Assembly: GCA_949297125.1 (NCBI GenBank)
Contig: CASFRS010000004.1
Coordinates: forward strand, 62,001-126,000
Length of the DNA: 64,000 bases
Direction of reading: 5' to 3'
From: an uncultured Bacteroidales bacterium
GTDB taxonomy: Bacteria > Bacteroidota > Bacteroidia > Bacteroidales > G3-4614
Shown here: positions 9,814 to 19,550 of the stretch, piece by piece
How the letters are laid out: each line of letters starts with the position of its first letter
Position numbering within the stretch: position 1 is the first letter of the stretch
Made by a program: the position numbers and the translations under genes
The notes under the pieces: model-generated
What the model saw: the letters and a program-made list of their open reading frames with translations, nothing else
What the model was told of the DNA's origin: nothing
Database searches by the model: none

Positions 9814-10569
9814 ATGACAGCAGCAGCAAAAGAGAAAGAATACACTGTTGAAGAGCGGCTGAAGGCTCTTTATAAATTGCAGACATTACTGTCGGAGATA
9901 GACAGGATAAAAACGCTTCGCGGTGAACTTCCGTTGGAGGTCAAGGATCTTGAGGACAGCATAGTAGGATTGCAAACCCGTCTGGAAAACTACAAGAACG
10001 ATATAAAGGAATTCCAGGCATCGATAACCTCCTGCAAGAATGACGTCCAGAATGCGCAGGCTCTTATAGCAAAATATACCGAACAGCAGAACAACGTCCG
10101 CAACAACAAGGAGTTTGACCACCTCTCGAAAGAGATAGAGTACCAGGGTCTGGAAATTGAAGCCAAGGAGAAGAAGATAAAAGACATAACCAAACTGATT
10201 GCCGACCGCAAGGAGGAAGTGGAGGAGTTGCAGAAACTCCTGTCCGACCGTTCGCTCGATTTGCAGGACAAACGCAAGGAACTGGAAGAGATAGTTTCCG
10301 AGACCCGCAGCGAGGAAGAGACCCTGCGTGCCAAAGTAAGCGAACTGGAACAGGAGATAGAACCCCGTTTGCTGAACTCGTTCAAGCGTATCCGCAAAAA
10401 CGCCCGTAACGGTCTCGGCATAGTATACATCCAACGCGATGCCTGCGGGGGATGCTTCAATAAAATTCCGCCTCAAAGACAGCTCGACATAAAGCTCCGC
10501 AAGAAAGTAATAGTATGCGAGTACTGCGGCAGAATACTTATCGACCCCGAACTTGCGGGTGTAGAGTAA
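9814..10569 (+). CDS. Zinc-ribbon coiled-coil protein (CT398/CdsZ-like)
   Basis: 251 residues. Residues about 10-185 are a long charged heptad-rich helical hairpin, followed by a C4 zinc ribbon: CGGCFNKIPP then CEYCGRIL near the C-terminus. This is the architecture of the C4-type zinc-ribbon family related to Chlamydia CT398. No enzymatic function is known; the family is proposed to act as a scaffold or nucleic-acid-associated factor. It starts 1 bp after the NIF3-family stop, and a strong terminator follows, so it closes the aspS transcription unit. Confidence 0.9.
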   Translation: MTAAAKEKEYTVEERLKALYKLQTLLSEIDRIKTLRGELPLEVKDLEDSIVGLQTRLENYKNDIKEFQASITSCKNDVQNAQALIAKYTEQQNNVRNNKEFDHLSKEIEYQGLEIEAKEKKIKDITKLIADRKEEVEELQKLLSDRSLDLQDKRKELEEIVSETRSEEETLRAKVSELEQEIEPRLLNSFKRIRKNARNGLGIVYIQRDACGGCFNKIPPQRQLDIKLRKKVIVCEYCGRILIDPELAGVE

Positions 10570-10607
10570 TCCGTGCCCGTAAGGCAATTAAAACCGGAGA
10601 CGGCATG

Positions 10608-10659
10608 AACGGAGGCCGGCGGCGAAGTCCCGTAAACTTCGCCGCCGGCCTCCGTTTTT
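10608..10659 (+). terminator. Strong terminator ending the aspS unit
   Basis: A 20-bp perfect stem (10608-10627 with 10637-10656), 9-nt loop, then a T run. Confidence 0.95.
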
Positions 10660-10684
10660 CAGTGAGATAAAACATGTGTCGAGA

Positions 10685-10727
10685 AAAAAAGCAACCTGCA
10701 CGCAAAATTACCATGCGTGCAGGTTGC
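10685..10727 (-). terminator. Terminator of the pyrophosphatase gene
   Basis: A 14-bp perfect stem (10691-10704 with 10714-10727) around a 9-nt loop. T runs are present in both directions (TTTTTTTCTC on the minus strand), so it probably works both ways. Confidence 0.92.
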
Positions 10728-10756
10728 TTTTTCCGTTTCCGTGCAGAATCCCTGTG

Positions 10757-12964
10757 TTACGGAATCAGGCTCCATGCGACAGTAAGGCCTGCCATTACAA
10801 TGGCAACCATACTCATGAGTTTTATCAGAATATTCAGGCTCGGGCCGGACGTATCCTTGAACGGGTCTCCTACGGTATCGCCTACAACCGTTGCACGGTG
10901 TACATCGCTGTGTTTACCACCGAAGTGTCCCTCCTCTACATATTTCTTTGCATTATCCCATGCTCCGCCGGCATTGGCCATGAAGATGGCAAGGACGAAT
11001 CCTGCGCTCAGACCTCCTACCAGCAGGCCTACAACTCCCGGTACGCCGAATATCAGTCCGGTAAGTATGGGCGTTATAATGGCCAGAAGCGACGGGAATA
11101 CCATTTCGCGTTGCGCACCGCGTGTGGAAATCTCGACGCACCTTTCATAGTCGGGTTCTGCATCGCCGGCAAGAATTCCCTTTATTTCGCGGAACTGGCG
11201 GCGGACTTCTTCAACCATGTGTGCCGCTGCACGCCCCACGGCATTCATTGTAAGCCCGCAGAAAAGGAATGCCATCATAGAGCCGATGAACATTCCCGAC
11301 AGGACTTTCGGGTTCATCAGTGTTATGTCGTAGTAGCGCATGAAATCGGTAAATGCAGCTTCGGCCACCTTTATCGACGAACCGTCGCCGAATGTAAGGG
11401 TCGTTTCGCCTATGCGGGTCAGGCCTATTCTTATCTCTTCCATGTATGACGCCAGAAGGGCCAGTCCGGTAAGCGCCGCCGAACCTATGGCAAACCCTTT
11501 GCCGGTTGCTGCGGTAGTGTTGCCGAGCGAGTCGAGGGCATCGGTGCGTTTGCGCACCTCTTCGCCGAGTTTGCACATTTCGGCATTGCCGCCGGCGTTG
11601 TCGGCTATAGGCCCGTATGCATCGGTTGCAAGGGTTATGCCGAGGGTGGAGAGCATCCCTACCGAGGCAATCCCTATTCCGTACAGACCCATTGTAACGT
11701 TACCCATATCGAACCCGGCCGCAAACAGATATGAAAGTATTATCCCCGCAACGATGGCAATGACGGGGACGGCTGTAGATATCATTCCCAGGCCTATACC
11801 CGATATTATAACAGTTGCCGGGCCTGTCTTGCCGCTTTCCGACAATTTCCGGGTGGGGCGGTACGAGTGTGAGGTATAGTACTCCGTGCTGCGGCCGATT
11901 ATGATGCCGATAAGCAGGCCTACCACAACTGTGCACCCAAGATAAAACCAGTTGTCTATCCCCAGTGCATACAATATGCCGAACGATGCGAAAGTTATCA
12001 GCACCGAACTCAGGTTGGTGCCGAAGGCAAGCGACTTTAGCAGTTCTTTCATGCCGGCGTTTTCTCTGGTCCTTACCGAGTATATGCCCAATATCGACAG
12101 TATGATGCCGACGGCGGCAATCAGCATTGGTGCTATGACGGCCTTGATTTGCATCTCCGTTTCGCCTGCGCCCACAAAAGCTGCCGCGCCGAGAGCCGAA
12201 GTGGCAAGTATCGAGCCGCAGTACGATTCGTAAAGGTCTGCGCCCATGCCGGCCACATCCCCTACGTTATCCCCTACGTTGTCTGCTATCGTGGCGGGGT
12301 TTCTCGGGTCGTCTTCCGGAATCCCGGCCTCTACTTTGCCTACAAGGTCTGCGCCCACGTCGGCCGCCTTGGTATATATACCTCCCCCTACGCGGGCAAA
12401 CAGCGCCTGTGTGGAGGCTCCCATCCCGAAAGTAAGCATAGTGGTGGTTATGACGCACAGTTTATGTGCGGGAGTAATGGCATCGGCCGGAATTACTGCG
12501 TTAAGGAGGATATACCAGAACGAAATGTCCAGCAGTCCGAGGCCGACAACGACAAGCCCCATTACCGCACCGCTGCGGAATGCTATGCGCAAGCCGCCGT
12601 TCAGAGAAGTACGCGCTGCATTTGCCGTTCTTGCCGAAGCGTATGTGGCCGTTTTCATGCCGAGATAACCAGACAGTCCCGAAAAGAACCCTCCGGTGAG
12701 GAATGCAACGGGAACCCATTCGTTCTGGACCTTGAAGACAAAGGCCATTATGGAGAAAACTATTACCAGCGCAAGGAATATAAGCCCTACAATCTTATAC
12801 TGCTGGCGCAGGTACGACATGGCTCCGCGGCGGACGAACAGAGCGATTTTTTTCATTTGAGGTGTCCCCTCGTCGGTTTTCATCATTTGTCTGTAAAACA
12901 GCCAGGCGAACAGTAGCGCCGCAACCGATGATACAGGCACTAACCAGAATATCGATTCAGTCAT
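10757..12964 (-). CDS. hppA: Membrane-bound ion-pumping pyrophosphatase, K+-dependent type
   Basis: 735 residues with about 16 hydrophobic segments. It couples PPi hydrolysis to H+ and/or Na+ export across the inner membrane. The substrate-binding DNVGDNVGD and [11 protein letters not shown] motifs are intact, as are the C-terminal aspartates ([11 protein letters not shown]). At the position that separates the two classes this protein reads [10 protein letters not shown], with alanine; K+-independent enzymes have lysine there, so this is the K+-dependent class. Whether Na+, H+ or both are pumped cannot be settled by eye. The ATG at 12964 gives the usual short N-terminus before the first helix. 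It is a single-gene unit with its own promoter and terminator, pointing away from the hydrogenase operon stop. Confidence 0.97.
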   Translation of the reverse strand: MTESIFWLVPVSSVAALLFAWLFYRQMMKTDEGTPQMKKIALFVRRGAMSYLRQQYKIVGLIFLALVIVFSIMAFVFKVQNEWVPVAFLTGGFFSGLSGYLGMKTATYASARTANAARTSLNGGLRIAFRSGAVMGLVVVGLGLLDISFWYILLNAVIPADAITPAHKLCVITTTMLTFGMGASTQALFARVGGGIYTKAADVGADLVGKVEAGIPEDDPRNPATIADNVGDNVGDVAGMGADLYESYCGSILATSALGAAAFVGAGETEMQIKAVIAPMLIAAVGIILSILGIYSVRTRENAGMKELLKSLAFGTNLSSVLITFASFGILYALGIDNWFYLGCTVVVGLLIGIIIGRSTEYYTSHSYRPTRKLSESGKTGPATVIISGIGLGMISTAVPVIAIVAGIILSYLFAAGFDMGNVTMGLYGIGIASVGMLSTLGITLATDAYGPIADNAGGNAEMCKLGEEVRKRTDALDSLGNTTAATGKGFAIGSAALTGLALLASYMEEIRIGLTRIGETTLTFGDGSSIKVAEAAFTDFMRYYDITLMNPKVLSGMFIGSMMAFLFCGLTMNAVGRAAAHMVEEVRRQFREIKGILAGDAEPDYERCVEISTRGAQREMVFPSLLAIITPILTGLIFGVPGVVGLLVGGLSAGFVLAIFMANAGGAWDNAKKYVEEGHFGGKHSDVHRATVVGDTVGDPFKDTSGPSLNILIKLMSMVAIVMAGLTVAWSLIP

Positions 12965-12995
12965 GGTAGTATTTTGATATAATTACAAGATACAG

Positions 12996-13027
12996 TAAAG
13001 TTACCGTGCATTTATTAAATATCCAAA
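12996..13027 (-). promoter_or_regulatory. Predicted promoter of hppA
   Basis: On the minus strand TTTG (13027-13024), 20 bp, TAACTTTA (13003-12996): one mismatch in the -7 box. Confidence 0.6.
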
Positions 13028-13149
13028 TAAGGAGGGCGTAAAAAATTACTGTTTGTCGTTTTGTACACTCTTTCCCGTGCGGTTCCGTATGCAGGCCTCC
13101 CGCCGTATGCCCATGACTATGCGGGGGGGTAAGGGTAATCGGGCCCGTT

Positions 13150-13614
13150 TCAAACGCCCGCCTCGGAAATTATCCCATGTATGGCATCGAGCATTGCGGG
13201 TATTCCCTTCCGGGCTTCATCCGACAGTTCCATGCCTATCCTGCGGATGTTCCTGACGCTCATCACGACAAGCTCGACATGCGGGATATTGCCCTGCAGG
13301 TGCATGGCGTCAATCATTTCCCTTATGCCAATTTCGTGTGCGCTCATAAGTATGGGGTAATCGACGGAAAAACGCGGCGTTATCCGCCGTACAGTACCGG
13401 GAGGATACGTGTCGAGCGTGGCATCGGCCATGATTATGATATCGTACTGCTGCAATACACCTATAATGGAAAGGCCTCCCGTACCCCCGTCGAGAGTATC
13501 TACATGCCCGTACGGATTGTTCCTTTTGAACATCTCGACGGCGTGGATTCCTACGCCTTCGTCCGACAGGATTATATTCCCCAATCCCAGGACAAGAATC
13601 TTCTTCCTTTTCAT
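13150..13614 (-). CDS. hyaD: [NiFe]-hydrogenase maturation protease (HyaD/HybD family)
   Basis: 154 residues. After HypA/B insert nickel, this endopeptidase cuts the large-subunit tail behind the final active-site cysteine region. The N-terminal LGLGNIILSDEGVGIHAVE carries the family GxGN and DEG(V/I)G motifs; the aspartate/glutamate pair and the later histidine region (SAHEIG) form the Ni-sensing site. I take the ATG at 13614, which overlaps the cytochrome b stop as ATGA, over an earlier in-frame ATG at 13635. Its target would be the large subunit two genes upstream, which retains a 15-residue tail after DPCMACAVH. It is the last gene of the structural operon. Confidence 0.93.
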   Translation of the reverse strand: MKRKKILVLGLGNIILSDEGVGIHAVEMFKRNNPYGHVDTLDGGTGGLSIIGVLQQYDIIIMADATLDTYPPGTVRRITPRFSVDYPILMSAHEIGIREMIDAMHLQGNIPHVELVVMSVRNIRRIGMELSDEARKGIPAMLDAIHGIISEAGV

Positions 13615-14375
13615 GACCGTCTCATATCCGTCCAACCATTCCCCTTTCCCCGGCTTTTGCCGCGACGCTCCGCGTAAAGGCGTTTACGGTAAAGGCGTAC
13701 AAGCCGTATGTCTATGAATTTCCACCCTCCTATTATGGATGAAGCCACCCCGTTGCGTTCAATATAATCGTGGTAAAATACAAGGTATACATGAACAACC
13801 ATGAACAAGGCGAATGCCCACATCAGTATGTGGTGTACAAACCGTACCGGGAAGAACCCCCCGACGCCTTGCAGCCAGTTTACGAAAACGGGGGCGACAA
13901 TACTCTCCGACGAAGCGTAAAACATACCGAGACCAGTAAGCGACTGTACGGCCATTAGCATGAATACGCCCGAATAGGTTAGTGCCGCCAGGCTGTTGTG
14001 CCCTATGTCGTATATGGGCTTGGGCGTAAGCAGCAGCACGTCTACCTTGACTGTCTCAAGTATTCCGCGCCACTGCCTTTTGGTTAGCGGCAGATAGTTG
14101 TCCCAGCGTGCAAACGAGTTTCCGGCAAACATCCAGTAGAGCCTGACCATGAAATTGGCCATAAAGATGAACGCCGCAATGAAATGCGTGAGCCTTACCC
14201 AACCGAACCAGTAGTTTTCTTCCGGTTGCGTGGAAATCATAATGGCAGGAGGGTCTCCTATTATATAGCCGGTAATGCAAAGCACTACAATACAGAAAGC
14301 GTTTACCCAGTGAAATATCCTCACAGGCAACTGCCATACGTATACTTCCTGCAGCCGGGCATTTTTTGTTATCAT
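13611..14375 (-). CDS. hyaC: Ni/Fe-hydrogenase b-type cytochrome subunit
   Basis: 254 residues with four to five membrane segments. It anchors the hydrogenase dimer and passes electrons from the small subunit's distal cluster to quinone. Candidate haem ligands are the histidines in RIFHWVNAF, RLTHFIAAF and RFVHHILMW/VVHVYLVFYH. The ATG at 14375 gives MITKNARLQEVYVWQLP, matching HyaC N-termini; the frame is open further upstream but into the large-subunit gene. It starts 14 bp after the large subunit and overlaps the protease by 4 bp (ATGA), so all are translated from one mRNA. Confidence 0.95.
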   Translation of the reverse strand: MITKNARLQEVYVWQLPVRIFHWVNAFCIVVLCITGYIIGDPPAIMISTQPEENYWFGWVRLTHFIAAFIFMANFMVRLYWMFAGNSFARWDNYLPLTKRQWRGILETVKVDVLLLTPKPIYDIGHNSLAALTYSGVFMLMAVQSLTGLGMFYASSESIVAPVFVNWLQGVGGFFPVRFVHHILMWAFALFMVVHVYLVFYHDYIERNGVASSIIGGWKFIDIRLVRLYRKRLYAERRGKSRGKGNGWTDMRRS

Positions 14376-14389
14376 CGTACAATGTATTT

Positions 14390-16105
14390 TTACAGAACGG
14401 ATATCCGGTGTATATGTTCTCCTGTCTCGTCGTACGCATGTACGGCACAGGCCATACACGGGTCGAACGAATGGATTGTCCTTAAAATTTCCAGAGGTAC
14501 GTCCGCATCGGCCACGGGCGTACCTATCAGCGAAGCTTCAAAGGGCGAGAGCCCCCCGTCGGGATCTCTCGGCGATGCATTCCACGTAGTGGGGACAACC
14601 ATCTGGTAGTTGCTTACTCTCTTGTCCCTTATGCTTACATAGTGGGCAAGCGAGCCCCTCGGCGCTTCGGCGAGCCCTACGCCCTGGGCCGATTCGGGCC
14701 ATGTGTCAGGTTCCCAGCGGAAACCGTTGAACATGCGCCAGTCGCCCGACTTGATGTTTTCCACCAGACTGATGTAAAACTCCTTTTGCCACGCGGCTAT
14801 AATGGATGCTTCCATTGCCCGGGCCAGAATCCTCCCCATGGTAGAAAAGAGGTCGTTTCTCTTTGCCCCGAGCTGCTTCAGGCAGCGGTCGGAAACCTCG
14901 CGGTATTCGTCCCTCCCCGAGGCAAGGCCTACCGCAAAGCGTGCCAGCGGGCCGGTTTCCATGATCGCCCCCCTGTATCGGGGCGTTTTAATCCAGCTGT
15001 ACGGATTGTCTCCTCCAAGCCAGGAATATGGCGGCCGGGGTCCGCTGTACCGGAGGCTGGTCTCTCCAACAGAAGGGTGCAAACCTTTGTCGCGCCCCGC
15101 CGTGTAGTCGTACCACGAATTGTATACGAATTCTTTTAGCCCGTCCATGTCGTAAGGGTCGAACCCGGCGACTTCTGCCAGATTCCTGTCCATGACGATG
15201 CCGCGCGGAGCTTTGTAGGTAGAGGTTTCGCCGTACGCCCCCACAGGATAGTCGCCGTACGATAGATAGTTCGCCACACCCCCTCCGTACCTCATCCATT
15301 CGGGGTAGTATGAAGCTATGGCAAGGACATCGGGCAAGTATACCTTGTTGACGAAATCTATTCCCTGTTCTATGATTCCGGCAACAAAACTCAACCGTTC
15401 CATATTGACGGCGTTGGGGCTGTCGGGGTCCACGGCACAGGCCATGCCGCCCACAAGATAGTTGGGATGCGGGTTTTTCCCGCCGAAGATTGTCTGTACC
15501 TTTACAATTTCTTTCTGGATATCGAGGGCATCGAGATAGTGTGCAGTACCTATAAGGTTTACGGCAGGGGGAAGCTTGTAAAGCGGATTGCCCCAGTATC
15601 CGTTTGCAAATATCCCGAGCGAACCGGAGTTGACGAATGCCTTTATCTTTTGCTGGACATCCTTGAAGTAGCCGGCAGAGTTCTTGTCCCAGTCCGACAT
15701 CGATTGCGCAATGGCTGCGCTTTCGGCCGGGTCGGCTTTCAGCGCGGAAACAACATCTATCCAGTCGAACCCCTGCAACTGGTAAAAATGCGTAATATGG
15801 TCCTGTAGAGTCAGGGCTATCTGCATGAGCGAGCGTACCCGCTCGGCGTTGGGCGGGACTTTTATCCCGAGCGCGTTTTCCACGCTTCTTACCGAGCATA
15901 GCGAATGTATGGAGGTGCATACACCGCAAACCCTCCCTACGTATGCCCATACCTCCCGCGGGTCGCGGTTGCGGGCTATAATTTCTATACCCCTTACCAT
16001 GGTACCGCTGCTGAAGGCGTCTTTTATGATTCCGTTTTCTATCTCGGCCTCTATTCTCAGATGCCCTTCAATTCTCGTTACAGGATCTACAACTATCCTT
16101 TGCAT
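14390..16105 (-). CDS. hyaB: [NiFe]-hydrogenase large subunit, group 1
   Basis: 571 residues. It holds the NiFe(CN)2CO active site that oxidises H2. Both cysteine pairs are present: RVCGVCTSIH near residue 60 and DPCMACAVH at the C-terminus. Fifteen residues follow that last histidine (ending HRISVL) and would be removed by the HyaD protease. The N-terminus VDPVTRIEGHLRIEAE is canonical. It is exported with the small subunit through Tat and has no signal of its own. It sits between the small subunit (13-bp gap) and cytochrome b. Confidence 0.97.
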   Translation of the reverse strand: MQRIVVDPVTRIEGHLRIEAEIENGIIKDAFSSGTMVRGIEIIARNRDPREVWAYVGRVCGVCTSIHSLCSVRSVENALGIKVPPNAERVRSLMQIALTLQDHITHFYQLQGFDWIDVVSALKADPAESAAIAQSMSDWDKNSAGYFKDVQQKIKAFVNSGSLGIFANGYWGNPLYKLPPAVNLIGTAHYLDALDIQKEIVKVQTIFGGKNPHPNYLVGGMACAVDPDSPNAVNMERLSFVAGIIEQGIDFVNKVYLPDVLAIASYYPEWMRYGGGVANYLSYGDYPVGAYGETSTYKAPRGIVMDRNLAEVAGFDPYDMDGLKEFVYNSWYDYTAGRDKGLHPSVGETSLRYSGPRPPYSWLGGDNPYSWIKTPRYRGAIMETGPLARFAVGLASGRDEYREVSDRCLKQLGAKRNDLFSTMGRILARAMEASIIAAWQKEFYISLVENIKSGDWRMFNGFRWEPDTWPESAQGVGLAEAPRGSLAHYVSIRDKRVSNYQMVVPTTWNASPRDPDGGLSPFEASLIGTPVADADVPLEILRTIHSFDPCMACAVHAYDETGEHIHRISVL

Positions 16106-16118
16106 TTTTACACCCGGT

Positions 16119-17309
16119 TTATTTGTCCTTCTTTTCAGTTTCGCTTAAAGTGTCGGTATCCAGGCTGTTGCCCTTGACCGGTGTTCCGTCTGTTTCGTCT
16201 TCATACTCCTCCATGTTGAGGGAAATATCGTCCAGGCGGTTTTTTATGAGTTTGCGCTTTACTATATTGGTGGCGACGGCATGGGCCGCAATCCCTCCGA
16301 CGGCAGCTCCGGTGAGTATGCCTCCTATTTTGTCGGCAGTCGATTCTATGCCGATGCCGTGGATGTTGGACAAGTGCCGGTACATGGGCATGTAATCCCA
16401 GAATCCGGCTTCCGAGCACCCTATGCACCCGTGTCCCGACTGTATGGGGTAGCTTACGCCTCCGTTCCATTTTATTATGGCGCACGAATTGTATGTGTTG
16501 GGGCCTTTGCACCCCATGTAGTAGAGACAATACCCTTTCTTTGCGTTCCCGTCGTCGAAACTCTGGACAAAAAGGCCTGCATCGTATGCAGGACGCCGGT
16601 AGCAGCTGTCATGTATGCGGCGGGCGTAAAAGTTTACGGGACGTCCGGCATTGTCCAGTTCGGGCAACCGTCCGAATGTAACGATATACGTTATTACGCC
16701 GGCCATTACATCGGCTATCGGAGGACACCCCTGTACGTTTATTATCGGTTTTCCCGAATAGAGTTTATGGACGGGACGGGCTCCCGTCGGGTTGGGATAT
16801 GCCGCCTGTATGCACCCCGACGACGCACAGTTGCCCCATGCAATTATGGCTTCTGCACCGTCGGCTCCTTCCCGGAAGAGACTCAACGCATCTTCCCCGG
16901 CAATCGTGCAGTAACCCGGATTGCCGGTAGGCACTGCCCCCTCTACCACCATTATGTATTTTCCGTAATGCTCTTCCAGTGCTTTGCGCCGCACTTCCTC
17001 GGCCTGCGTCCCTGCCGCAGCCATCAGGGTGTCGGTATAGTCGAGCGAAATCATCTCCAGCAGTATCTGTTCCACTACGGGATGCGAAGCTCTCAGGAAC
17101 GATTCGCTGCAACATGTGCACTCTTGGAAATGATACCACAGCACATGTTTCCTGGGTTTATTCTCGAATGCTTCTACAATCTGGGCGACGCCGCTATGCT
17201 GCAATCCGAAGTAACCTCCCATTATGGTACAGAATTTAAGGAAGTCCCTGCGCGAGATACCTTTTGCCGCGAGTTCGCCGTACATGCTGTTTTCTTCCGT
17301 CTCTTTCAT
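16119..17309 (-). CDS. hyaA: [NiFe]-hydrogenase small subunit with O2-tolerance cysteines
   Basis: 396 residues. It carries the three-cluster Fe-S relay from the active site to cytochrome b. A Tat signal is present (SRRDFLKFC, residues 19-27), followed by the proximal-cluster ligands ECTCCSES (C64, C66, C67), WGNCASSGC (C161, C166) and VQGCPP (C195). C66 and C166 are the two supernumerary cysteines (C19 and C120 in E. coli Hyd-1 numbering) that create the [4Fe-3S] cluster; standard enzymes have glycine at these sites. The C-terminal hydrophobic segment (GAAVGGIAAHAVATNIV) followed by a basic stretch is the membrane anchor. I take the ATG at 17309; a TTG at 17315 would add two residues. It starts 7 bp after hypE, placing maturation and structural genes in one operon. 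Confidence 0.96.
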   Translation of the reverse strand: MKETEENSMYGELAAKGISRRDFLKFCTIMGGYFGLQHSGVAQIVEAFENKPRKHVLWYHFQECTCCSESFLRASHPVVEQILLEMISLDYTDTLMAAAGTQAEEVRRKALEEHYGKYIMVVEGAVPTGNPGYCTIAGEDALSLFREGADGAEAIIAWGNCASSGCIQAAYPNPTGARPVHKLYSGKPIINVQGCPPIADVMAGVITYIVTFGRLPELDNAGRPVNFYARRIHDSCYRRPAYDAGLFVQSFDDGNAKKGYCLYYMGCKGPNTYNSCAIIKWNGGVSYPIQSGHGCIGCSEAGFWDYMPMYRHLSNIHGIGIESTADKIGGILTGAAVGGIAAHAVATNIVKRKLIKNRLDDISLNMEEYEDETDGTPVKGNSLDTDTLSETEKKDK

Positions 17310-17316
17310 GGGCAAA

Positions 17317-18360
17317 TCAACAAATACGCGGAAACTGCTCGTTTACGAGCGGAGGCAGAATCCGTTCAGTCCCTATTATCGTCTTTATGTAAACCTCGCC
17401 GTCCTGATTGTCCAGGACTTCTCCAACTATCGCCGCATTTTTACCGTGCCTGTCCTTTTTCAGTATGTATAGTGCGTCTTCCGCGTACTCTTCAGGGAGG
17501 AAGACAACCATTACCCCTTCGTTGGCCACGTACAGAGGGTCGAGTCCGAGCAGGGCGGCTACGGCTGCAGTATCCTTTTCTATCGGAACGGCGCTCTCGT
17601 CTATTAGCATTCCCTTTCCGGAGGCTTCGGCCATTTCGTTCAGTACCGTGGCTACACCGCCCCGTGTGGCATCGCGTATTGCACTGATATGGGGGATGTT
17701 GAAAAGGAGGTTTGAAACCATTGTCCGAAGCGATGCCGTATCGCTACGTAATTTTCCTTCAAATCCCAGTTCCTCGCGCGAGGTGAGAATACATAGCCCG
17801 TGCCCGGCGACCGGGGCTGTAATGATTATGGCATCACCCCCCTTTATATTCCCGGGCGAGAGGGAAACCCCGTGCAGGACGTTCCCTGCACCGCTTGCCG
17901 AGATATAGACGCCGTCGCATTTCCCGCGCTCCACGACTTTTGTATCGCCGGTAACTATGCAGATGCCGTTCTCTTCGGCGACTTCCGCCATACTTCCGGC
18001 TATCGTGTCGAGTTTGGAAATTTCGAACCCTTCCTCTATTATGAAAGATGCCGTCAGATACATCGGTATTGCGCCGCAGCAAAGCAGGTCGTTTATGATG
18101 CCGTTTACGGCAAGGTGCCCGATGTTCCCTCCCGGAAAGAAAAGCGGATTTACAACGAAAGAGTCGCTTGTCATGGCCAGTTTCCCGTTGTCCCATGGCA
18201 TTACGGCGCCGTCGTTCAGTGCGGACAGGTACTTGTTGTTGAAATTCGCCGCAAAAACTTCCTTTATCAGTTTCTGGGTGGGCACGCCGCCGTTTCCGTG
18301 CGACAGCGTGATTTTTCCGGTTTCTGTTCCCGGAATGCTGCAACCTGAAAATCCGTTCAT
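17317..18360 (-). CDS. hypE: Hydrogenase maturation protein HypE
   Basis: 347 residues. HypE dehydrates the thiocarboxamide on its C-terminal cysteine to thiocyanate, the source of the active-site CN ligands. The protein ends in PRIC, the required carbamoyl acceptor tail, and the N-terminus has the TLSHGNGG motif of the PurM/AIR-synthase-like fold; GDAIIITAPVAGHG lies mid-protein. The ATG at 18360 (MNGFSGCSIPGTETGKI) is chosen because this is where family similarity begins, though the frame is open upstream into hypD. It lies 59 bp after hypD and 7 bp before the small subunit. Confidence 0.96.
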   Translation of the reverse strand: MNGFSGCSIPGTETGKITLSHGNGGVPTQKLIKEVFAANFNNKYLSALNDGAVMPWDNGKLAMTSDSFVVNPLFFPGGNIGHLAVNGIINDLLCCGAIPMYLTASFIIEEGFEISKLDTIAGSMAEVAEENGICIVTGDTKVVERGKCDGVYISASGAGNVLHGVSLSPGNIKGGDAIIITAPVAGHGLCILTSREELGFEGKLRSDTASLRTMVSNLLFNIPHISAIRDATRGGVATVLNEMAEASGKGMLIDESAVPIEKDTAAVAALLGLDPLYVANEGVMVVFLPEEYAEDALYILKKDRHGKNAAIVGEVLDNQDGEVYIKTIIGTERILPPLVNEQFPRIC

Positions 18361-18419
18361 GGCAAATCTGCTTTTGAATGCATACTGTTGATGATTGGTG
18401 GAGGGTACGGCGGGGAGGC

Positions 18420-19550
18420 CTATCCAGGTCGGGCAACCGTACGCTTGCCCGCTCTTGCGGTAGAATAGTTGTACAGAATGGAGCATACCCCTTCGGCCGT
18501 TGCCATTGCCGCACCGAGCGGTGCTTCGGGAGTACATTCCGAGCCGAAATACTTGCACCCTGCCGGTTGCATCTTTCCCTGCATTATTTCTCCCGCCGGA
18601 CAATATAAGCCTGTTTCGTCTCTCATCGCCGTAGTCTTTAACGGAAAACGCCTTGCAGCATCGAATTGTTCAAATTCCTTCCGCAGCTTCAAACCGCTTC
18701 CGGCAATTTCCCCTATGCCTTGCCATACGGCATTGCACGGCTCGAAAACCTTGTACATGGCTTGTCTTGCGGCAATGTTCCCGCTTTTGGCGACAACTCT
18801 CCCGTAGGCGTTACGTACGGCAGGTTTGCCGCATTGCAGCATTTCAGTGCAGAGGTATATGCCGAGCATTATGTCGTATGGTTCAAACCCGGTTATTACA
18901 ATGGGCCTGCTTGTTTTTTCCGACAACGCCCTGTATTCCTCCTCGCCGGTTATGGCGCAGACATGACCGGCGGCAAGAATGCCGTCTATGCAGGTGGCGG
19001 GGTCGGAAACAATGGCCTCTATTGCGGCGGGTACCGTAAACAGTGAGGTTAAAAACGAGAGGTTCTTTATATCCCGCCTTTGCGCCTCCTCAATGGCGAA
19101 AGCATAAAGCGGGGCTGTAGTTTCAAACCCCACGGCCAGCATTACAAAATCCCTGCCTCTGTCGGCTGCGGCAAAATCCAGCGCGTCGAGAGGAGAATAT
19201 ATTATCTTTATCGAACTGCCCCGGCCGCGATAACCGGATAAAGGTTTGCCGCTGCTGTCGGGAACCCTCATCATGTCTCCGAACGTAAGCAACGTAACGC
19301 CGCTGTTTTCAGCAAGCGATACGGCCGTGTCCATGACGTGCGGAGGGGTAACGCATACGGGACACCCCGGGCCGTGAACTAGTTCGATCCCGGGCGGGAG
19401 AAGAGCCTCTATATTGTATTTGATCATAGAGCGAGTCTGGCCTCCGCATACTTCCATTATCCTCCATTGTCTGTCGACAGTTTGCCGGATGCACCGGGAT
19501 ATGGCATCGACACCGACGGACGACATTGAAAAACCGCTATCCGATTTCAT
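18420..19550 (-). CDS. hypD: Hydrogenase maturation protein HypD
   Basis: 376 residues with this start. HypD, an Fe-S protein, assembles Fe(CN)2CO with HypC. Conserved motifs seen: MEVCGGQTRS, HGPGCPVCVTPP (the redox CxxC), TFGDMMRVP, AVGFETTAP, AGHVCAITG, GFEPYDIM and the C-terminal cluster cysteines CKYFGSECTPEAPLGA. The start is ambiguous: ATG 19550 overlaps hypC by 14 bp and ATG 19526 lies just after the hypC stop; either gives a full enzyme. It is translationally linked to hypC. Confidence 0.95.
   Translation of the reverse strand: MKSDSGFSMSSVGVDAISRCIRQTVDRQWRIMEVCGGQTRSMIKYNIEALLPPGIELVHGPGCPVCVTPPHVMDTAVSLAENSGVTLLTFGDMMRVPDSSGKPLSGYRGRGSSIKIIYSPLDALDFAAADRGRDFVMLAVGFETTAPLYAFAIEEAQRRDIKNLSFLTSLFTVPAAIEAIVSDPATCIDGILAAGHVCAITGEEEYRALSEKTSRPIVITGFEPYDIMLGIYLCTEMLQCGKPAVRNAYGRVVAKSGNIAARQAMYKVFEPCNAVWQGIGEIAGSGLKLRKEFEQFDAARRFPLKTTAMRDETGLYCPAGEIMQGKMQPAGCKYFGSECTPEAPLGAAMATAEGVCSILYNYSTARAGKRTVARPG

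Noticed and set aside
13053..13137. Direct repeat CCGTATGC near the hydrogenase operon end as a terminator
   Set aside because: The copies are in direct, not inverted, orientation and give no stable stem with a T run.
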